A stretch of DNA of 64,000 nt from NCBI GenBank assembly GCA_002238565.1, contig MPMP01000001.1, positions 1-64,000 of the forward strand. The letters run 5' to 3'. Numbering within the stretch: position 1 is the first letter of the stretch; the number at the start of each line of letters is the position of its first letter. A model generated the notes under the pieces. The model saw only the letters and a program-made list of their open reading frames with translations. It was not told the origin of the DNA and searched no databases. Source of the DNA: Albidovulum sp. bin36 (lineage in GTDB: Bacteria > Pseudomonadota > Alphaproteobacteria > Rhodobacterales > Rhodobacteraceae). The translations under genes and the position numbers were made by a program. Positions 1-10,915 of the stretch are shown piece after piece.

Positions 1-101
1 AGGTTCGCGGCGCCGCGAACGGAGAACTCGACATCTGGCTTGACGCGCTGTTTTCCGCAGAGGACCTCGACGCTGTTTTCGCAGCCCGGAGCATTCACTG
101 A
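1..101 (+). pseudogene. C-terminal end of an Rpn-type (transposase/nuclease) protein, cut by the window edge
   Basis: The reading frame entering at base 3 encodes the last 32 or so residues of a protein, ending LDALFSAEDLDAVFAARSIH and a TGA at 99-101. The same peptide with two changes ends the reading frame at 798, so this is the tail of a paralogous copy. The acidic helical tail with the DLD motif is typical of Rpn/YhgA-like recombination-promoting nucleases and DUF4351 proteins. The catalytic N-terminal domain would lie left of the window, so whether this copy is intact cannot be judged. Confidence 0.5.
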
Positions 102-103
102 AA
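1..103 (+). repeat. Direct repeat, left copy
   Basis: About 103 bases are repeated nearly exactly at 698-800, with only a few mismatches near the 3' end. Both copies encode the same C-terminal peptide in the same orientation. This is a duplicated Rpn-family gene end, not a mobile-element terminus. The repeat may extend left of the window. Confidence 0.9.
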
Positions 104-423
104 TCCGCGCGCCCGTCGGTATCGACCAGACGGGAGAATTCACCCGACGCGGCGCTCGGCGAGTGCGCGCGGACGCGTTTCGGAAATTGAAATTTTGCCG
201 ATTAATTCGCGGCCTATTTACGATTCCGGCGCGGCGAGGGACAGTTCGACATTTCGCCGGTCTACTACCGCGGAGAGTATATTGGAAATTGCCGCGTTCC
301 GATCAAGGGCATTGCCTGGTTCGGTGGTCCGCGAGGGACTTGCCCGTCGGTTTGGCCGATATGGGCTCGCGGAGCTCGGTCGAATCGATTTCCGGATCAA
401 TTGCGGTCCGAGGCGGCGCCTAG
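102..423. other. Spacer between two Rpn-type gene remnants, no gene seen
   Basis: An open frame spans part of this stretch, but its translation is arginine-rich, low in pattern and matches nothing I recognise. The 5' part of the second Rpn-type copy should lie here if that copy were complete, but no frame shows the expected nuclease domain. I read it as deleted or decayed sequence. Confidence 0.4.
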
Positions 424-798
424 CCGCGCCACTGGCACTCGCCAACACTTGCCGACGAAATTAGGCAGCAGCTCCATTCAACTCGGCAGCGGCCGGTCGC
501 GGTTATCGAAAGGCTGGAACCTGAAGCGAGGGACAAGAAAGCAATGGTAGGAACTATCGCGGAGCAAATTCTTGAAGAAGGCCGAATGGAAGGCGAGGCG
601 AAAGGCCGTGTGGAAGGTCTAAAGGAGGGCAAGGCGGTATCCTTCCTGCGCCTTGCGCGGCTGAAGTTCGGCGAAATCCCACCGGGTCGGGTCGAGCAGG
701 TTCGCGGCGCCGCGAACGGAGAACTCGACATCTGGCTTGACGCGCTGTTTTCCGCAGAGGACCTCGACGCTGTTTTCGCAGCTCGGAGCTTTCACTGA
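424..798 (+). pseudogene. Rpn-type recombination-promoting nuclease, 5'-truncated remnant
   Basis: The frame is open from just after a stop at 421-423 to the TGA at 796-798. The first ATG at 544 would give only 84 residues. The translation contains the charged helical segment EGRMEGEAKGRVEGLKEGKA and a C-terminal leucine-rich, acidic tail. These are typical of the region after the PD-(D/E)XK domain in Rpn/YhgA-like (DUF4351-type) proteins, which are usually about 300 residues. The N-terminal nuclease domain is missing, so the product should be inactive. The partial paralogue at 1-101 suggests an ancestral tandem pair. Family assignment is from pattern recognition of the C-terminal part only. 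Confidence 0.55.
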
Positions 799-800
799 AG
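698..800 (+). repeat. Direct repeat, right copy
   Basis: Second copy of the 103-base repeat seen at 1-103. It codes for the same peptide and ends at the stop codon of the second Rpn-type remnant. Confidence 0.9.
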
Positions 801-801
801 T

Positions 802-2020
802 TCGCAGGTTGAACCGGATCCGGCTAGGCAGGTAACACTTCGGTGGCCGTGGCGGCTGACCACCAACGCCATCGCGAGCTAATCTATGCGTTCGATACCG
901 GGGGTCATCGACATTTCCTCGAGCCGAAACCGGCGGTCGAGTAGATTCGCAACTCGGCCGCAGCAGTCGCACTGGAAGTAGGCGCGCTATCCAGGGTGTG
1001 CGGCGGTGCGCAGCACCTTTTCGACAGTGTCAACTTCGGCGCAGAACAGTCGAGGTCTCAGCCGGCAGCAGGCAAGCCCGCCGCTAGGCATCAGAGCAAC
1101 CGGCGTGGACACAGACTTGCCGAAGCGGTCGATCAGCTCCCGCGCCGCTTTCAACTACTCGCCCGAATTGTTCCTCGCCTCGACCACATCCCCCACGCTT
1201 AGGCTAAGGATGTGCGCTCCGTTCCGCTCAGCAAATTTCCTGAGGCGGGTCGACGCGAAGCCTGCGTCTAATTCCATCAGTTTGCGCTCAATGCCGGGAT
1301 CCCGCCCGAGCGCATCCTTCCCGCGTTTTGCCATTCGCTTCTTTGCTTCAACGCCCTTTTCACTTTCTGTGCGGCACGCAAAGAGCTTTAGCAAGGCACC
1401 ATCAATTGGTTCGTCATTTTTGACGACGCGAATCGCATAACAAGAAAACGGCGGCTCTCGGGATGCGGATTAAATTGCGTGATTAAGTGGCCGCTTGCCA
1501 CTGGAATGTCTGGGATTCGGTTTTTCAGCTTGCAGCATTGATTCCCCATCACGTTGCCGACATGAAAATTTATCCGCACCTCATCACCAACACGAATTTT
1601 TGATGTCTCGCCGCAACTGCGACTACCGGTTACGCGAGCAAATCTGCGGCGCTCGTTGGTAGCAAGAGCGAAGATTTGTGGATGATTCAAAAAACTGATC
1701 GCGCGTAGCAAGGACTGATTCCGTGTCAATTGGAAATTGATTCGCTGCCGTAAATTTTTGCCGACTTCACTTTATCCGATTATCATTCATTCTTTTTAGG
1801 CAGGCTCGAAGCTTTCGCCGGCTAACACGCGCAGGATTCGACGAATGGGGTTGCCTATCCGGTAATTTTCGACTCCGCCGGCGATAATTGCTGCGGACTC
1901 GTTTCGTATGTTGCCCGTTCACTACAATAAACGCCGCGATCAGTACTACCAATGGCAAGATTCATAGAATACGGCGCCATGTGTCGATTGCGGTTGAATA
2001 TTTCGCGCAAAGGGCACTTT
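802..2020. other. Gene-poor stretch upstream of recA
   Basis: No convincing gene was found on either strand. A minus-strand frame around 1155-1450 reads through a lysine/arginine-rich segment (AKRGKDALGRDPGIERKLME) and looks slightly protein-like. A second minus-strand frame at 1388-1729 overlaps its 5' side in another frame. The two could be pieces of one frameshifted gene, but I recognise no family and no ribosome-binding site. The composition becomes AT-rich towards recA. Confidence 0.35.
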
Positions 2021-2035
2021 GTTCTTGCATCGTTC
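2021..2035 (+). promoter_or_regulatory. LexA-type SOS box upstream of recA
   Basis: The sequence GTTCTTGCATCGTTC matches the direct-repeat SOS operator of Alphaproteobacteria, GTTC-N7-GTTC, exactly. It lies 90 bases before the recA start codon and overlaps the predicted -35 region, so LexA binding would block transcription. The consensus is established for Rhizobiales and Rhodobacterales; its use here is inferred from the exact match and the position. No lexA gene lies in the window. Confidence 0.85.
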
Positions 2036-2053
2036 GAAGGATATTGATAATAC
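2025..2053 (+). promoter_or_regulatory. Predicted recA promoter
   Basis: TTGCAT at 2025-2030 can serve as the -35 element, with either GATAAT at 2046-2051 (15-base spacing) or TAATAC at 2048-2053 (17-base spacing) as the -10. The -35 lies inside the SOS box. A strong Shine-Dalgarno AAGGAG follows at 2112-2117. Confidence 0.5.
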
Positions 2054-2125
2054 AAGTGATGAACACATGGCGAACATAGCAATTCTTGCCGCCACCCGTC
2101 GAATCTGAAATAAGGAGCGTTCTAA

Positions 2126-3187
2126 GTGACAAGCAACCTCTTGAAATTTGAAAGTCGCACAATGGATAAACAAAAAGCCTTGGCCGCGGCTTTAGGGCAG
2201 ATCGAGCGCAACTTCGGAAAAGGCTCAATCATGCGCCTCGGGCAGGACACTACGGTCGCAGACGCCGAAGTTACCTCCACCGGCTCCCTAGGGCTCGATA
2301 TCGCGTTAGGAGTGGGCGGCCTTCCGAAAGGCCGCGTCGTCGAGATTTACGGACCGGAGTCTTCGGGCAAAACGACATTGACGCTCCATGTTGTCGCCGA
2401 AGAGCAAAAAAAAGGCGGCATCTGCGCATTTGTTGATGCCGAGCACGCGCTGGACCCTTCCTACGCCAAGAAGTTGGGAGTCAATCTCGACGATTTACTT
2501 ATTTCTCAGCCGGATACGGGGGAGCAGGCACTGGAAATCACCGAAACGCTTGTACGGTCTGGAGCGGTTTCGGTGGTTGTTGTCGATTCGGTAGCTGCAC
2601 TTACGCCGAAATCTGAATTGGAAGGCGACATGGGCGATGCGCAGGTCGGTGCGCAGGCTCGCCTCATGAGCCAAGCCATGCGCAAGCTCACTGGAACAAT
2701 CAGCAAGTCGAACTGCATGGTCGTCTTTATCAACCAGATTCGCATGAAAATCGGCGTTATGTTTGGCTCGCCCGAAACTACGTCTGGGGGGAACGCTCTG
2801 AAATTCTATTCGTCAGTTCGAATCGACATCAGGCGTATCGGGCAGATTAAGGATAGGGACAGCGTTGTCGGCAACACGACTCGGGTAAAAGTCGTAAAGA
2901 ACAAAATGGCTCCGCCATTTAAAACCGCCGAATTCGATATCATATATGGCGAAGGAATTTCGAAAACGGGAGAATTGATTGATCTCGGCGTTAAAGAGGG
3001 AATAATCGACAAGTCCGGATCATGGTTTTCCTACGGAAACGATAGAATCGGTCAAGGTCGAGCGAATGCCAAGCAGTTCCTGCTCAATAACAAGGACATC
3101 GCCATTGATATAGAATCCCGAATTCGAGCGGCGCTTGGATTGAAGCATGTTGATGCGACGAAAGAGAAGGCTGCTTCGAACAGCTGA
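2126..3187 (+). CDS. recA: Recombinase A, 353 aa
   Basis: RecA is the ATP-dependent strand-exchange protein of homologous recombination and the co-protease that triggers LexA cleavage. The P-loop GPESSGKT is at about residues 76-83, and the DNA-binding loops and the NKMAPPFK region are present. I chose the GTG at 2126 because AAGGAG lies 8 bases upstream at 2112-2117, whereas the ATG at 2162 has no good ribosome site. The extra 12 N-terminal residues fit alphaproteobacterial RecA proteins. An SOS box precedes it. alaS follows on the same strand after a 925-base gap, an order common in Alphaproteobacteria, although the gap here is unusually long. Confidence 0.98.
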   Translation: MTSNLLKFESRTMDKQKALAAALGQIERNFGKGSIMRLGQDTTVADAEVTSTGSLGLDIALGVGGLPKGRVVEIYGPESSGKTTLTLHVVAEEQKKGGICAFVDAEHALDPSYAKKLGVNLDDLLISQPDTGEQALEITETLVRSGAVSVVVVDSVAALTPKSELEGDMGDAQVGAQARLMSQAMRKLTGTISKSNCMVVFINQIRMKIGVMFGSPETTSGGNALKFYSSVRIDIRRIGQIKDRDSVVGNTTRVKVVKNKMAPPFKTAEFDIIYGEGISKTGELIDLGVKEGIIDKSGSWFSYGNDRIGQGRANAKQFLLNNKDIAIDIESRIRAALGLKHVDATKEKAASNS

Positions 3188-4112
3188 AAAATCAACCTGC
3201 TAGGAAGTTTTCCATATTCAGAAATTTGGGACCGAGAGAATTCGACATTCGAGTTCTCTCGCTTTGCCTGCCTAGCGCCAGATCGATGGGCCGGAAGAAA
3301 TAGCTAAGCTCATTCGACGCAGGCAGTTAGAAAATAACCGGAGCCAAAATTCTTAGTCCAAACCTGACGAAAGCGCTTTGAAATCCGCAGGAAAATTCAG
3401 GATGCCAATGGTAATTTCGGCAATAGTCAAATGGGAATTATTGCCTTGACCAACGAATTGCCTATCCCTGAACCGAATTAAATTCGTTTGAATTGAATCA
3501 ATGTGATTAAATGAACACCTATAGAATTGCTGCAAACAGTAGGGCCGCATTTCAGCGTAAATTCATGAGTGCGTTATCCATTTTTTGAGTCCTCTGGATG
3601 ATGCGCTCCTGTATCTCGGCAAATTCGCTCGAAACAAAATCCATCGCCTCGGCAAACTCTTTGCTCGCGTCGAGTACGTTGTTAGCGAAGTGTTACGATT
3701 TGGTTTTTGTAAGCGCCCGGTCCGCCTAGTTCAAATTGAGGCCGTTCGCAGATAGGCGTAGCGAGGAAGGTTTGACCGGTGGCCTCATTTTCTTGGATCG
3801 TTTCTGATCCTGGCTCGGGCTGGCTCCGGAAAACCGCATCGAGACGGCAGTCCTCCCATGGACGGATGCCCAAGGTCGTCAACAAGGTCGTGCAGACCTC
3901 CGCATGGCCGCCATTCCGGTCCGCAAAAGCCTGATGTCATTCGGCGCCGAGCGCCGCGCTCATGCGGGAAGGGAACATTCCTTCTCGCCGGCGTGTCGCG
4001 CATGCCATAACTGCGCTTTACCGATTACGTGCAAAGAGCGACCATGTAGACAGCAAGAGGGGACAAATATAAACGGCGGCTGGCGGATAGCCCGAACTAG
4101 GAAGTTTACTGC
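3188..4112. other. Long recA-alaS spacer, no supported gene
   Basis: Several short open frames exist on both strands, but none has a recognisable domain together with a ribosome site. The segment 3680-4060 is more GC-rich and could be a decayed gene. The segment 3340-3560 is AT-rich. No clear rho-independent terminator follows recA. The only recognisable signal is the Shine-Dalgarno AGGAAG at 4099-4104 for alaS. Confidence 0.4.
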
Positions 4113-6782
4113 ATGCCAAGCCTTAATGAAATTCGAACTGCGTTTCTCGAATATTTTAGGAAAAACGGCCATGAAATTGTCGAAAGCTCGACACTGGTGC
4201 CAAAAAACGATCCTACGCTTATGTTTACGAATTCCGGCATGGTACAATTCAAAAACATATTTACGGGCCTCGAAAAGCGCAGCTATTCCAGGGCCGCAAC
4301 TAGCCAAAAATGCGTCAGAGCAGGCGGCAAGCATAACGATTTGGACAATGTGGGCTATACTGCGAGGCACCATACTTTTTTCGAGATGCTGGGCAATTTT
4401 TCCTTTGGCGACTATTTCAAGGAAGCGGCCATTCCTTTCGCGTGGGACTTGATTACGAAGGAATACGGGATTCCGGCCGAAAGGCTGCTTGCGACGGTCT
4501 ACCACGACGATCATGAAGCCGCCGAGCTCTGGAGCAAGTACGCCGGCCTAAGCGAGGACCGGATAATTCGCATTTCCACCGCCGACAACTTTTGGTCGAT
4601 GGGCGCGACCGGTCCCTGCGGACCCTGCACTGAACTATTCTACGACCACGGGGATCACATCGAGGGCGGACCGCCGGGCAGCAGCAACGAAGACGGCGAC
4701 AGGTTTATCGAAATCTGGAATCTTGTTTTCATGCAGTTCGAGCAATTCGACGACGGCACTCGGACGCCTCTGCCAAAGCCATCCATCGACACTGGAATGG
4801 GGCTGGAGCGCGTTGGCGCATTGCTGCAGGGAAAGCATGACAATTACGATACGGACTTAATGCGAGCTCTTATCGTCGCCTCGGCTCAGGCTACTTCGAC
4901 CGAACCGGATGGTCCTGGTCGGGTTCACCATCGCGTAATTGCCGACCATCTTCGTTCCGCCGCTTTTCTAATTGCGGAAGGCGTCATGCCGTCCAAGGAC
5001 GGTCGTGGATACGTTTTGCGAAGAATCATGCGGCGCGCCATGAGGCATGCGCACTTGCTGGGTACGACTGATCCCTGCGTTCATCTGCTTGTGCCGGATC
5101 TAGTTCGGCAGATGGGGCATGCGTTTCCTGAATTGACAAGAGCCGAATCACTGATCAAGGAAACTCTATTTCTTGAAGAAAGCCGATTCAAATCAATGCT
5201 GGACCGTGGATTGGCACTGCTCGAAAAAGAGCTTGCCTCTCTGCCCGACGGCGCCGACCTTCCCGGCGACACTGCATTCAAGCTGTACGACACCTACGGG
5301 TTCCCGCTGGATTTAACGCAGGACGCGCTGCGAGAGCGCGGCATAGGAGTGGATTCGGAAGGATTCGAATTCGCTATGCAGCGGCAGCGTATCAAGGCCA
5401 GGGCCGCATGGTCCGGAACCGGTGACGCCGCCGGCGAAGCGATTTGGTTTGATCTAGAGGACAAGTTCGGGGCCACGGAGTTTCTTGGCTATGAAACCGA
5501 GGTCGCGGAAGGATTGATTCAAGCCGTTTTGGTTAACGGCGAATTAGTTTCGACAGCCATTCCAGGCCAATCCGCTACGCTTATTTTCAATCAGTCCCCT
5601 TTTTACGGAGAAGCGGGCGGACAAGTCGGCGATACGGGCATGATTGAAAGCGCGACTGGAACAGCAAGAGTTCTGGACACGAAACAGCGACAGGGAATTT
5701 TGCTGCATGTCACCGAAATCGTCGAAGGGCGCATGGAGGTCGATCAACCGGCGCGACTTGCGGTAGACGGTCGGCGGCGAAGCAAGATTAAGTCCAATCA
5801 TTCCGCGACGCACCTGTTGCATGAAGCTCTGCGTAGGAAGCTTGGCGGGCATGTCGCCCAGAGCGGGTCGCTCAACGACGAAAACCGCCTCCGATTCGAT
5901 TTTTCGCATTCGCGCGCCATGAGCCTCGATGAGATCGAAGAGGTTGAATTCGAAGTCAATAAATTCATCTCGGCCGATTTCCCCGTCGAAACGAAAATCA
6001 TGACCACTGCGGATGCGCAGGCTGCGGGCGCGCAGGCATTGTTCGGAGAAAAGTACGGCGAGGAAGTCAGAGTCGTTTCCATGGGACGAACCGAAAGTTC
6101 CCGAAACGGTGAGGCCGGGTCAGTTTACTCGATGGAGCTATGCGGAGGCACCCATGTTTCAAGAACCGGCGAAATCGGATTGTTCGTAGCCACCGGAGAA
6201 ACCGCTTCCGCGTCGGGAGTCAGGCGCATTGAAGCGCTGACCGGCGAAACTGCAAGAAATTACTTGAGGACCCAGGACATCCGTCTGGCCCAGATCGCGC
6301 AGGCATTGAAAACGCCCGCGAGCAAAGTCGTGAATCGCGTCATGTCTCTCATTGACGAGCGCAAGGCGCTAGTTCAGGAAATCGAATCGCTTCGCAAAGA
6401 ACTGGCGCTGCAGAAAAGCACCGCTGGCGACAGTTCAAGCGCGGCTGTGGAAATCAATGGAATTAGATTTCTGGGATCGATAGTCGAAGGCGTTTCAGGC
6501 AAGCAGCTGCCGCCGCTGATCGACGATCACAAAGCGAGGATCGGATCTGGAGCCGTGCTTCTGATATCCGCTTCCAGCGGCAGCGCCGCCGTCGCCGCGG
6601 GAGTAACGGAAGATTTGACATCGCGCCTTTCGGCGGTAGACTTGGTTCGGGCGGCCGTTTCCCACGTTGGCGGCAGGGGCGGCGGCGGTCGGCCCGACTT
6701 CGCGCGCGGGGGAGGAAGCAAGCCTGAATGCGCCGGCGCGGCGATCGAGGCGGCGAAGCAATTTATCGGAGGATTGGAATGA
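4113..6782 (+). CDS. alaS: Alanine--tRNA ligase, 889 aa
   Basis: This enzyme charges tRNA-Ala in the cytoplasm and edits mischarged Ser and Gly. The class II aminoacylation domain fills the N-terminal half ([14 protein letters not shown] near residue 90). The editing-domain zinc-site motifs follow: HSATH at about 563-567 and CGGTH at about 677-681. The C-terminal oligomerisation/tRNA-binding (DHHA1-type) domain ends with a glycine-rich segment. Length is normal for bacterial AlaRS. AGGAAG at 4099-4104 supports the ATG. The stop codon overlaps the start of the DUF1330 gene, so the two are probably co-transcribed. Confidence 0.98.
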   Translation: MPSLNEIRTAFLEYFRKNGHEIVESSTLVPKNDPTLMFTNSGMVQFKNIFTGLEKRSYSRAATSQKCVRAGGKHNDLDNVGYTARHHTFFEMLGNFSFGDYFKEAAIPFAWDLITKEYGIPAERLLATVYHDDHEAAELWSKYAGLSEDRIIRISTADNFWSMGATGPCGPCTELFYDHGDHIEGGPPGSSNEDGDRFIEIWNLVFMQFEQFDDGTRTPLPKPSIDTGMGLERVGALLQGKHDNYDTDLMRALIVASAQATSTEPDGPGRVHHRVIADHLRSAAFLIAEGVMPSKDGRGYVLRRIMRRAMRHAHLLGTTDPCVHLLVPDLVRQMGHAFPELTRAESLIKETLFLEESRFKSMLDRGLALLEKELASLPDGADLPGDTAFKLYDTYGFPLDLTQDALRERGIGVDSEGFEFAMQRQRIKARAAWSGTGDAAGEAIWFDLEDKFGATEFLGYETEVAEGLIQAVLVNGELVSTAIPGQSATLIFNQSPFYGEAGGQVGDTGMIESATGTARVLDTKQRQGILLHVTEIVEGRMEVDQPARLAVDGRRRSKIKSNHSATHLLHEALRRKLGGHVAQSGSLNDENRLRFDFSHSRAMSLDEIEEVEFEVNKFISADFPVETKIMTTADAQAAGAQALFGEKYGEEVRVVSMGRTESSRNGEAGSVYSMELCGGTHVSRTGEIGLFVATGETASASGVRRIEALTGETARNYLRTQDIRLAQIAQALKTPASKVVNRVMSLIDERKALVQEIESLRKELALQKSTAGDSSSAAVEINGIRFLGSIVEGVSGKQLPPLIDDHKARIGSGAVLLISASSGSAAVAAGVTEDLTSRLSAVDLVRAAVSHVGGRGGGGRPDFARGGGSKPECAGAAIEAAKQFIGGLE

Positions 6783-7063
6783 GCGCTCTCTGGATAGCTC
6801 TGGTCGATGTGAAGGATGCTGACACCTACGGCAAATATGCCAAATTGGCGACCGAGGCGATCGCCGAGTTCGGAGGCCAGTTTCTGGCCAGAGGCGGAAG
6901 GTGCCATCAGCTCGAGGGCAAGGAGCGGCTTAGAAACGTCGTGATACGCTTTCCGAGCTTCGATGCAGCGCTGAAGTGCTACAATTCCGAGACCTATCGG
7001 AAGGCGCTGGAATACTCGTCCGTTTCCGCGGAGCGCGACATGGTCATCGTAGAAGAATTGTAG
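6779..7063 (+). CDS. DUF1330 family protein, 94 aa
   Basis: This is a small alpha/beta barrel-like protein of the DUF1330 (dimeric ferredoxin-like) family. The N-terminal [20 protein letters not shown] and the later [19 protein letters not shown] are typical of the family, whose biochemical role is not settled. The ATG at 6779 overlaps the alaS stop codon in an ATGA arrangement, with GGAGG at 6768-6772 giving 6-base spacing. It is therefore translationally coupled to alaS. It ends four bases before the convergent icd gene. Confidence 0.85.
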   Translation: MSALWIALVDVKDADTYGKYAKLATEAIAEFGGQFLARGGRCHQLEGKERLRNVVIRFPSFDAALKCYNSETYRKALEYSSVSAERDMVIVEEL

Positions 7064-7067
7064 CGGC

Positions 7068-8282
7068 TCAGTCGCCGAGCGCGACTTCGAGATTCGATGC
7101 AACCTTGTCAAGAAATCCGGTCGTCGAGAGCCAAGGCTGATCATCGCCGACAAGCAGCGCCAAGTCCTTGGTCATAGATCCCGCTTCGACGGTGTCGACG
7201 ACGACTTTTTCGAGCGTTTCTGCAAACCGGCCGAGCTCGGAATTTCCATCTAGCTTTGCGCGATGCTTTAGTCCGCCCGTCCATGCATAAATGGACGCGA
7301 TAGAATTCGTGGACGTTTCTTTGCCCAGCTGGTGCTGGCGGTAATGGCGAGTAACCGTACCGTGCGCCGCTTCCGATTCGACTATTCCTCCGTCGGGCGT
7401 CATGAGTTGCGATGTCATCAGGCCGAGGGAACCGAATCCCTGCGCGACCGTGTCCGACTGAACGTCCCCGTCGTAATTCTTGCAGGCCCACACGAATCCG
7501 CCGCTCCACTTCAATGCGCAGGCCACCATGTCGTCGATCAGGCGATGTTCGTAAGTTATTCCGAATTCCTTGAACTTCTCCTCGAATTCATTCTCGAAAA
7601 TCTCCTGGAACAAGTCCTTGAATCGTCCGTCGTAGACCTTCAGTATCGGATTCTTGGTAGAAAGATACACCGGCTGCCGAAGATTCAGTCCGCAGTTGAG
7701 CGATGCCCGGGCGAAATCGCGAATTGAATCGTCGAGATTGTACATCCCCATGGCCACCCCGGGCGAGGGCGCCTGGAACACTTCCTTTTCTATAACCTGG
7801 CCGTCTTCGCCCTCGAATTTAATTGTTAACCTCCCGCGCCCGGGAAATTTAAAGTCGGTCGCGCGATACTGATCTCCGAATGCATGTCGACCTATGACGA
7901 TCGGCTTGACCCAGCCGGGCACCAGCCGAGGTACGTTGCGGCAGATGATCGGCGCCCTGAATACGACGCCGCCGAGAATATTCCGAATAGTGCCGTTCGG
8001 CGACCGCCACATTTTTTTCAGGCCGAATTCTTCGACTCGAGCCTCGTCGGGCGTAATTGTCGCGCATTTGACGCCCGCGCCGACTTCCTTGATCTTGTTC
8101 GCCGCCTCGACGGTTACTTGGTCATCGGTTCGATCGCGTTCCTCAATGCCGAGATCGTAATAGATTAAATCCAAATCCAGATAGGGCAGGATCAGTTTTG
8201 ACCTAATGATCTGCCAGATGATTCGTGTCATTTCATCGCCGTCGAGTTCGACGATCGGATTTTCAACTCTAATTTTCGACAT
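7068..8282 (-). CDS. icd: NADP-dependent isocitrate dehydrogenase, 404 aa
   Basis: The enzyme oxidatively decarboxylates isocitrate to 2-oxoglutarate in the TCA cycle and supplies NADPH. The sequence is of the short eukaryote-like homodimeric type common in Alphaproteobacteria. The N-terminus [19 protein letters not shown], the substrate-loop segment [17 protein letters not shown] and the C-terminal [20 protein letters not shown] are characteristic. Length is normal. Its 3' end converges on the alaS-DUF1330 unit with four bases between the stop codons. Upstream on the same strand lies the catalase gene, 184 bases away, so co-transcription is possible but not shown. Confidence 0.97.
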   Translation of the reverse strand: MSKIRVENPIVELDGDEMTRIIWQIIRSKLILPYLDLDLIYYDLGIEERDRTDDQVTVEAANKIKEVGAGVKCATITPDEARVEEFGLKKMWRSPNGTIRNILGGVVFRAPIICRNVPRLVPGWVKPIVIGRHAFGDQYRATDFKFPGRGRLTIKFEGEDGQVIEKEVFQAPSPGVAMGMYNLDDSIRDFARASLNCGLNLRQPVYLSTKNPILKVYDGRFKDLFQEIFENEFEEKFKEFGITYEHRLIDDMVACALKWSGGFVWACKNYDGDVQSDTVAQGFGSLGLMTSQLMTPDGGIVESEAAHGTVTRHYRQHQLGKETSTNSIASIYAWTGGLKHRAKLDGNSELGRFAETLEKVVVDTVEAGSMTKDLALLVGDDQPWLSTTGFLDKVASNLEVALGD

Positions 8283-8466
8283 TTTATTGCTTCCGATGTA
8301 ACCGGGGCGCGGCAGGACTCTCAGCTGCCGAACTCCGGCATGCGCAGACTCGCCGCGCCGAGTTCATATTCGGCGCGGCTGCGAGGGGCGAGCATCGATG
8401 GCTGCGCCGGCAAGCTTCAAATCAACTCGGAACTGCCGGCGGCTCGCCAATTTATTCAGGCTAAGG

Positions 8467-9933
8467 CTATTCCGCTGCTTCGCGATGGCCCGCAAGATTC
8501 GCTAGCGCGGAGCGAATTCCGTTTCCATACGCGGGGTTGATCTTGTCGTAATGTCCAAGAGCCCTGTCGACGATTTCCTGCGGAACGCCCTGCATCGCCT
8601 CCGCTGTATTGCTGTACAGCCGAGCGCGCTGCTCCTGCGTCATCAGATCGTGCAGCGCTCGTGGCTGGCTGTAGTCGTCGTTGCCTACCCGGTGGTTGTA
8701 TCTCGCCGCGTCGCCGGAAACCCGCAATGGCGGCTCGGCAGCCGCTTCGTCCTGAACCGGCCCGCCAAAGGAATTCGGCTCATAGAATGCGTCCGGAGAA
8801 CCCGCGCTATGCCCGAAGAAATTCATCAAGCCGTCCTTGTGGTAGTGGCTGACAGGGCATTTGGGCCTGTTGACCGGCAGCGCTTCGTAGTGAGTTCCCA
8901 ACCTGTAGCGGTGCGCGTCCGCATAGGAGAAAATCCGCGACTGCAGCACCTTATCCGGACTGAAGCTGATTCCCGGAACGATGTTCGACGGGCTGAACGC
9001 CGCCTGCTCGATTTCCGCAAAGTAGTTGTCTGGATTCCGGTTTAGCTCGAGTTCGCCCACTTCGATCAACGGGAAATCGCCGTGCGGCCAAACCTTGGTT
9101 AAATCGAACGGATTGAATGGCATGTTTTCAGCATCGGCTTCATCCATAACCTGTATGCAGAATTTCCACTTCGGAAATTCGCCCGCTTCGATCGAACCGA
9201 AAAGCGCTTCTTGATAGCCTTCGCGCGTCCTTCCTACGATTTCGGCGGCCTCCGCGTTCGTGTAGAATTCGTGGCCCTGCATAGTTTTGAAATGGAACTT
9301 GACCCAGTATCTTTCGCCAGCGTCGTTCCAGAGGCTGTAAGTGTGGGAGCCGTAGCCGTTCATGTTCATCGGCGTTTTCGGAAGCCCGCGGTCCGACATT
9401 AGAATCGTTACCTGGTGAAGCGATTCAGGCGACAGCGACCAATAGTCCCACATGGCGGTCGGCGAACGCATATTCGAGCGCGGATGCCTTTTTTGCGTGT
9501 GAATGAAATCTGGAAACTTGTACGGATCGCGAAGGAAGAAAACCGGAGTATTGTTTCCGACAAGGTCCCAATTGCCCTGGTCCGTATAAAACTTGAGCGC
9601 AAAGCCGCGAACATCTCTTTCATGGTCGGCGGCGCCGAGCTCCCCGGCGACCGTCGAGAATCGGGCGATCATCTCCGTTTCCTTGCCGGCTTGAAGAACG
9701 CTAGCCTTGGAGTAGCGCGAGATGTCGCCGGTAATCTTCAGAATTCCGTGAGCTCCCCAGCCCTTTGCGTGCACCACCCTCTCCGGAATTCTTTCGCGGT
9801 TTTGGTGCGCTAGCTTTTCAACAAGCTGGTAGTCCTGCAGCAGAACCGGTCCGTATGCACCGGCGGTGATAGAATTCTGGTTATCGGGAACCGGAGCCCC
9901 CGCCGTTGTCGTTAGGCGATTGCTATCGGCCAT
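8467..9933 (-). CDS. katA: Monofunctional haem catalase, 488 aa
   Basis: Catalase dismutates hydrogen peroxide in the cytoplasm. The catalytic His is at about residue 55 in [12 protein letters not shown], the catalytic Asn at about 127 in [11 protein letters not shown], and the proximal haem-ligand Tyr at about 336 in [14 protein letters not shown]. The size matches the small-subunit clade 3 catalases. A longer frame starts at 9984, but the ATG at 9933 is preceded by AAGGAGG (minus strand, 9939-9945) at 5-base spacing and gives the usual N-terminus. No OxyR-type site was recognised upstream. Confidence 0.96.
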   Translation of the reverse strand: MADSNRLTTTAGAPVPDNQNSITAGAYGPVLLQDYQLVEKLAHQNRERIPERVVHAKGWGAHGILKITGDISRYSKASVLQAGKETEMIARFSTVAGELGAADHERDVRGFALKFYTDQGNWDLVGNNTPVFFLRDPYKFPDFIHTQKRHPRSNMRSPTAMWDYWSLSPESLHQVTILMSDRGLPKTPMNMNGYGSHTYSLWNDAGERYWVKFHFKTMQGHEFYTNAEAAEIVGRTREGYQEALFGSIEAGEFPKWKFCIQVMDEADAENMPFNPFDLTKVWPHGDFPLIEVGELELNRNPDNYFAEIEQAAFSPSNIVPGISFSPDKVLQSRIFSYADAHRYRLGTHYEALPVNRPKCPVSHYHKDGLMNFFGHSAGSPDAFYEPNSFGGPVQDEAAAEPPLRVSGDAARYNHRVGNDDYSQPRALHDLMTQEQRARLYSNTAEAMQGVPQEIVDRALGHYDKINPAYGNGIRSALANLAGHREAAE

Positions 9934-10915
9934 AGATTCCTCCTTGCATAATGCCATTAGCCGCCGAGCGGCTTTTTTCCGCATTTTCGTCAGTCAAATT
10001 ACACCTGTCGCGCCATGCGTTGCTTTCACATATTAGATATTCAATTCCATGTCCTATCGGAACCCCGGACGGATAGATTTTTAAAAAAAGTTTACAATCC
10101 TCCCTAACCCTGGCGCCTGCTGAAAATCAAACGCGCCGGTCTTCCCGGTAGAATCGACAGCTGGTCGAACTCAGCTCCATTGAGTCCGAGGCCCAAATCA
10201 GCGCCGAGATTCCGGTTCCTCGGTTTCCTATGCCAGGCGGGGGCGGAAAATTTTAAATCATGCTCGGCTATTATTGCTTACGCGCTTCGTTCGCGACTCT
10301 TGCTTCACGAGCGAAACAAATGCAGTGCACATTCGCCGGATTTAACGCGGTAGCTCCCCGTGCATGGCTAAACGCAAGCGAATAGAGTTCGTGGAAGAGT
10401 TCGAAACGAGCGGCGGCGCCCGGAAGTGCCTCGAATCGCCGGCAAGACTGCGAAGCCCGCAGCGATTCATGAAACGCTGCCGCCGGAATCCGAACGGTTG
10501 CCGCCTTGAGGAAAAAACTGCTGAATTGCGATGTCGCGCGAACTCCGCGACGGCTGGAATTCAGCGCCGACACGCCTAGCCGCCGAACGATGGAATCCCA
10601 AATTTGAGACGAAAGGCAAGCAAGCAAGTAAGTAAGAGGCGAATGGCTAGAATCACGCGGCATGCAATCCTCCGGCAACCCTCGTCGATTCCATTTGGCC
10701 AGGACAACTTCCATGCCGATCGGATAGGTGCGCGCCTCCAACGCAAGTTTAGGAATTTGCGCCGAATCGCGCTAGATTTTGGCCGCTCGCCGGATCGTCG
10801 GCTCGAACGATGACAATTCCGCAATTCGCTTGAACGGCAAGCGTTCATTACTCAACTTGAAAATTGGGCCGCCGTAATTCGTCCCGTTTCAAAGTCGGGT
10901 AGGATTCGAACGGAA
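9934..10915. other. Gene-poor stretch between catalase and the glutamine synthetase remnant
   Basis: Minus-strand frames at 10271-10741 and 10576-10848 and a short plus-strand frame at 10364-10579 overlap one another. They show no domain I recognise and no good ribosome site. The segment nearest the catalase gene should hold its promoter. The GC-rich portion at 10260-10850 may be decayed coding sequence downstream of the glutamine synthetase remnant. Confidence 0.35.

Noticed and set aside
1155..1729. Two overlapping minus-strand frames that might be one frameshifted gene
   Set aside because: No recognisable family and no start signal; kept only as a remark on the gap.
3904..4452. Plus-strand open frame with CRACHNC motif before and inside alaS, slightly like an arginyl-transferase N-terminus
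   Set aside because: It overlaps alaS by 340 bases, lacks the rest of the family pattern, and has no ribosome site.
9934..10100. OxyR-type operator upstream of catalase
   Set aside because: Only scattered ATAG/CTAT fragments without the required spacing.
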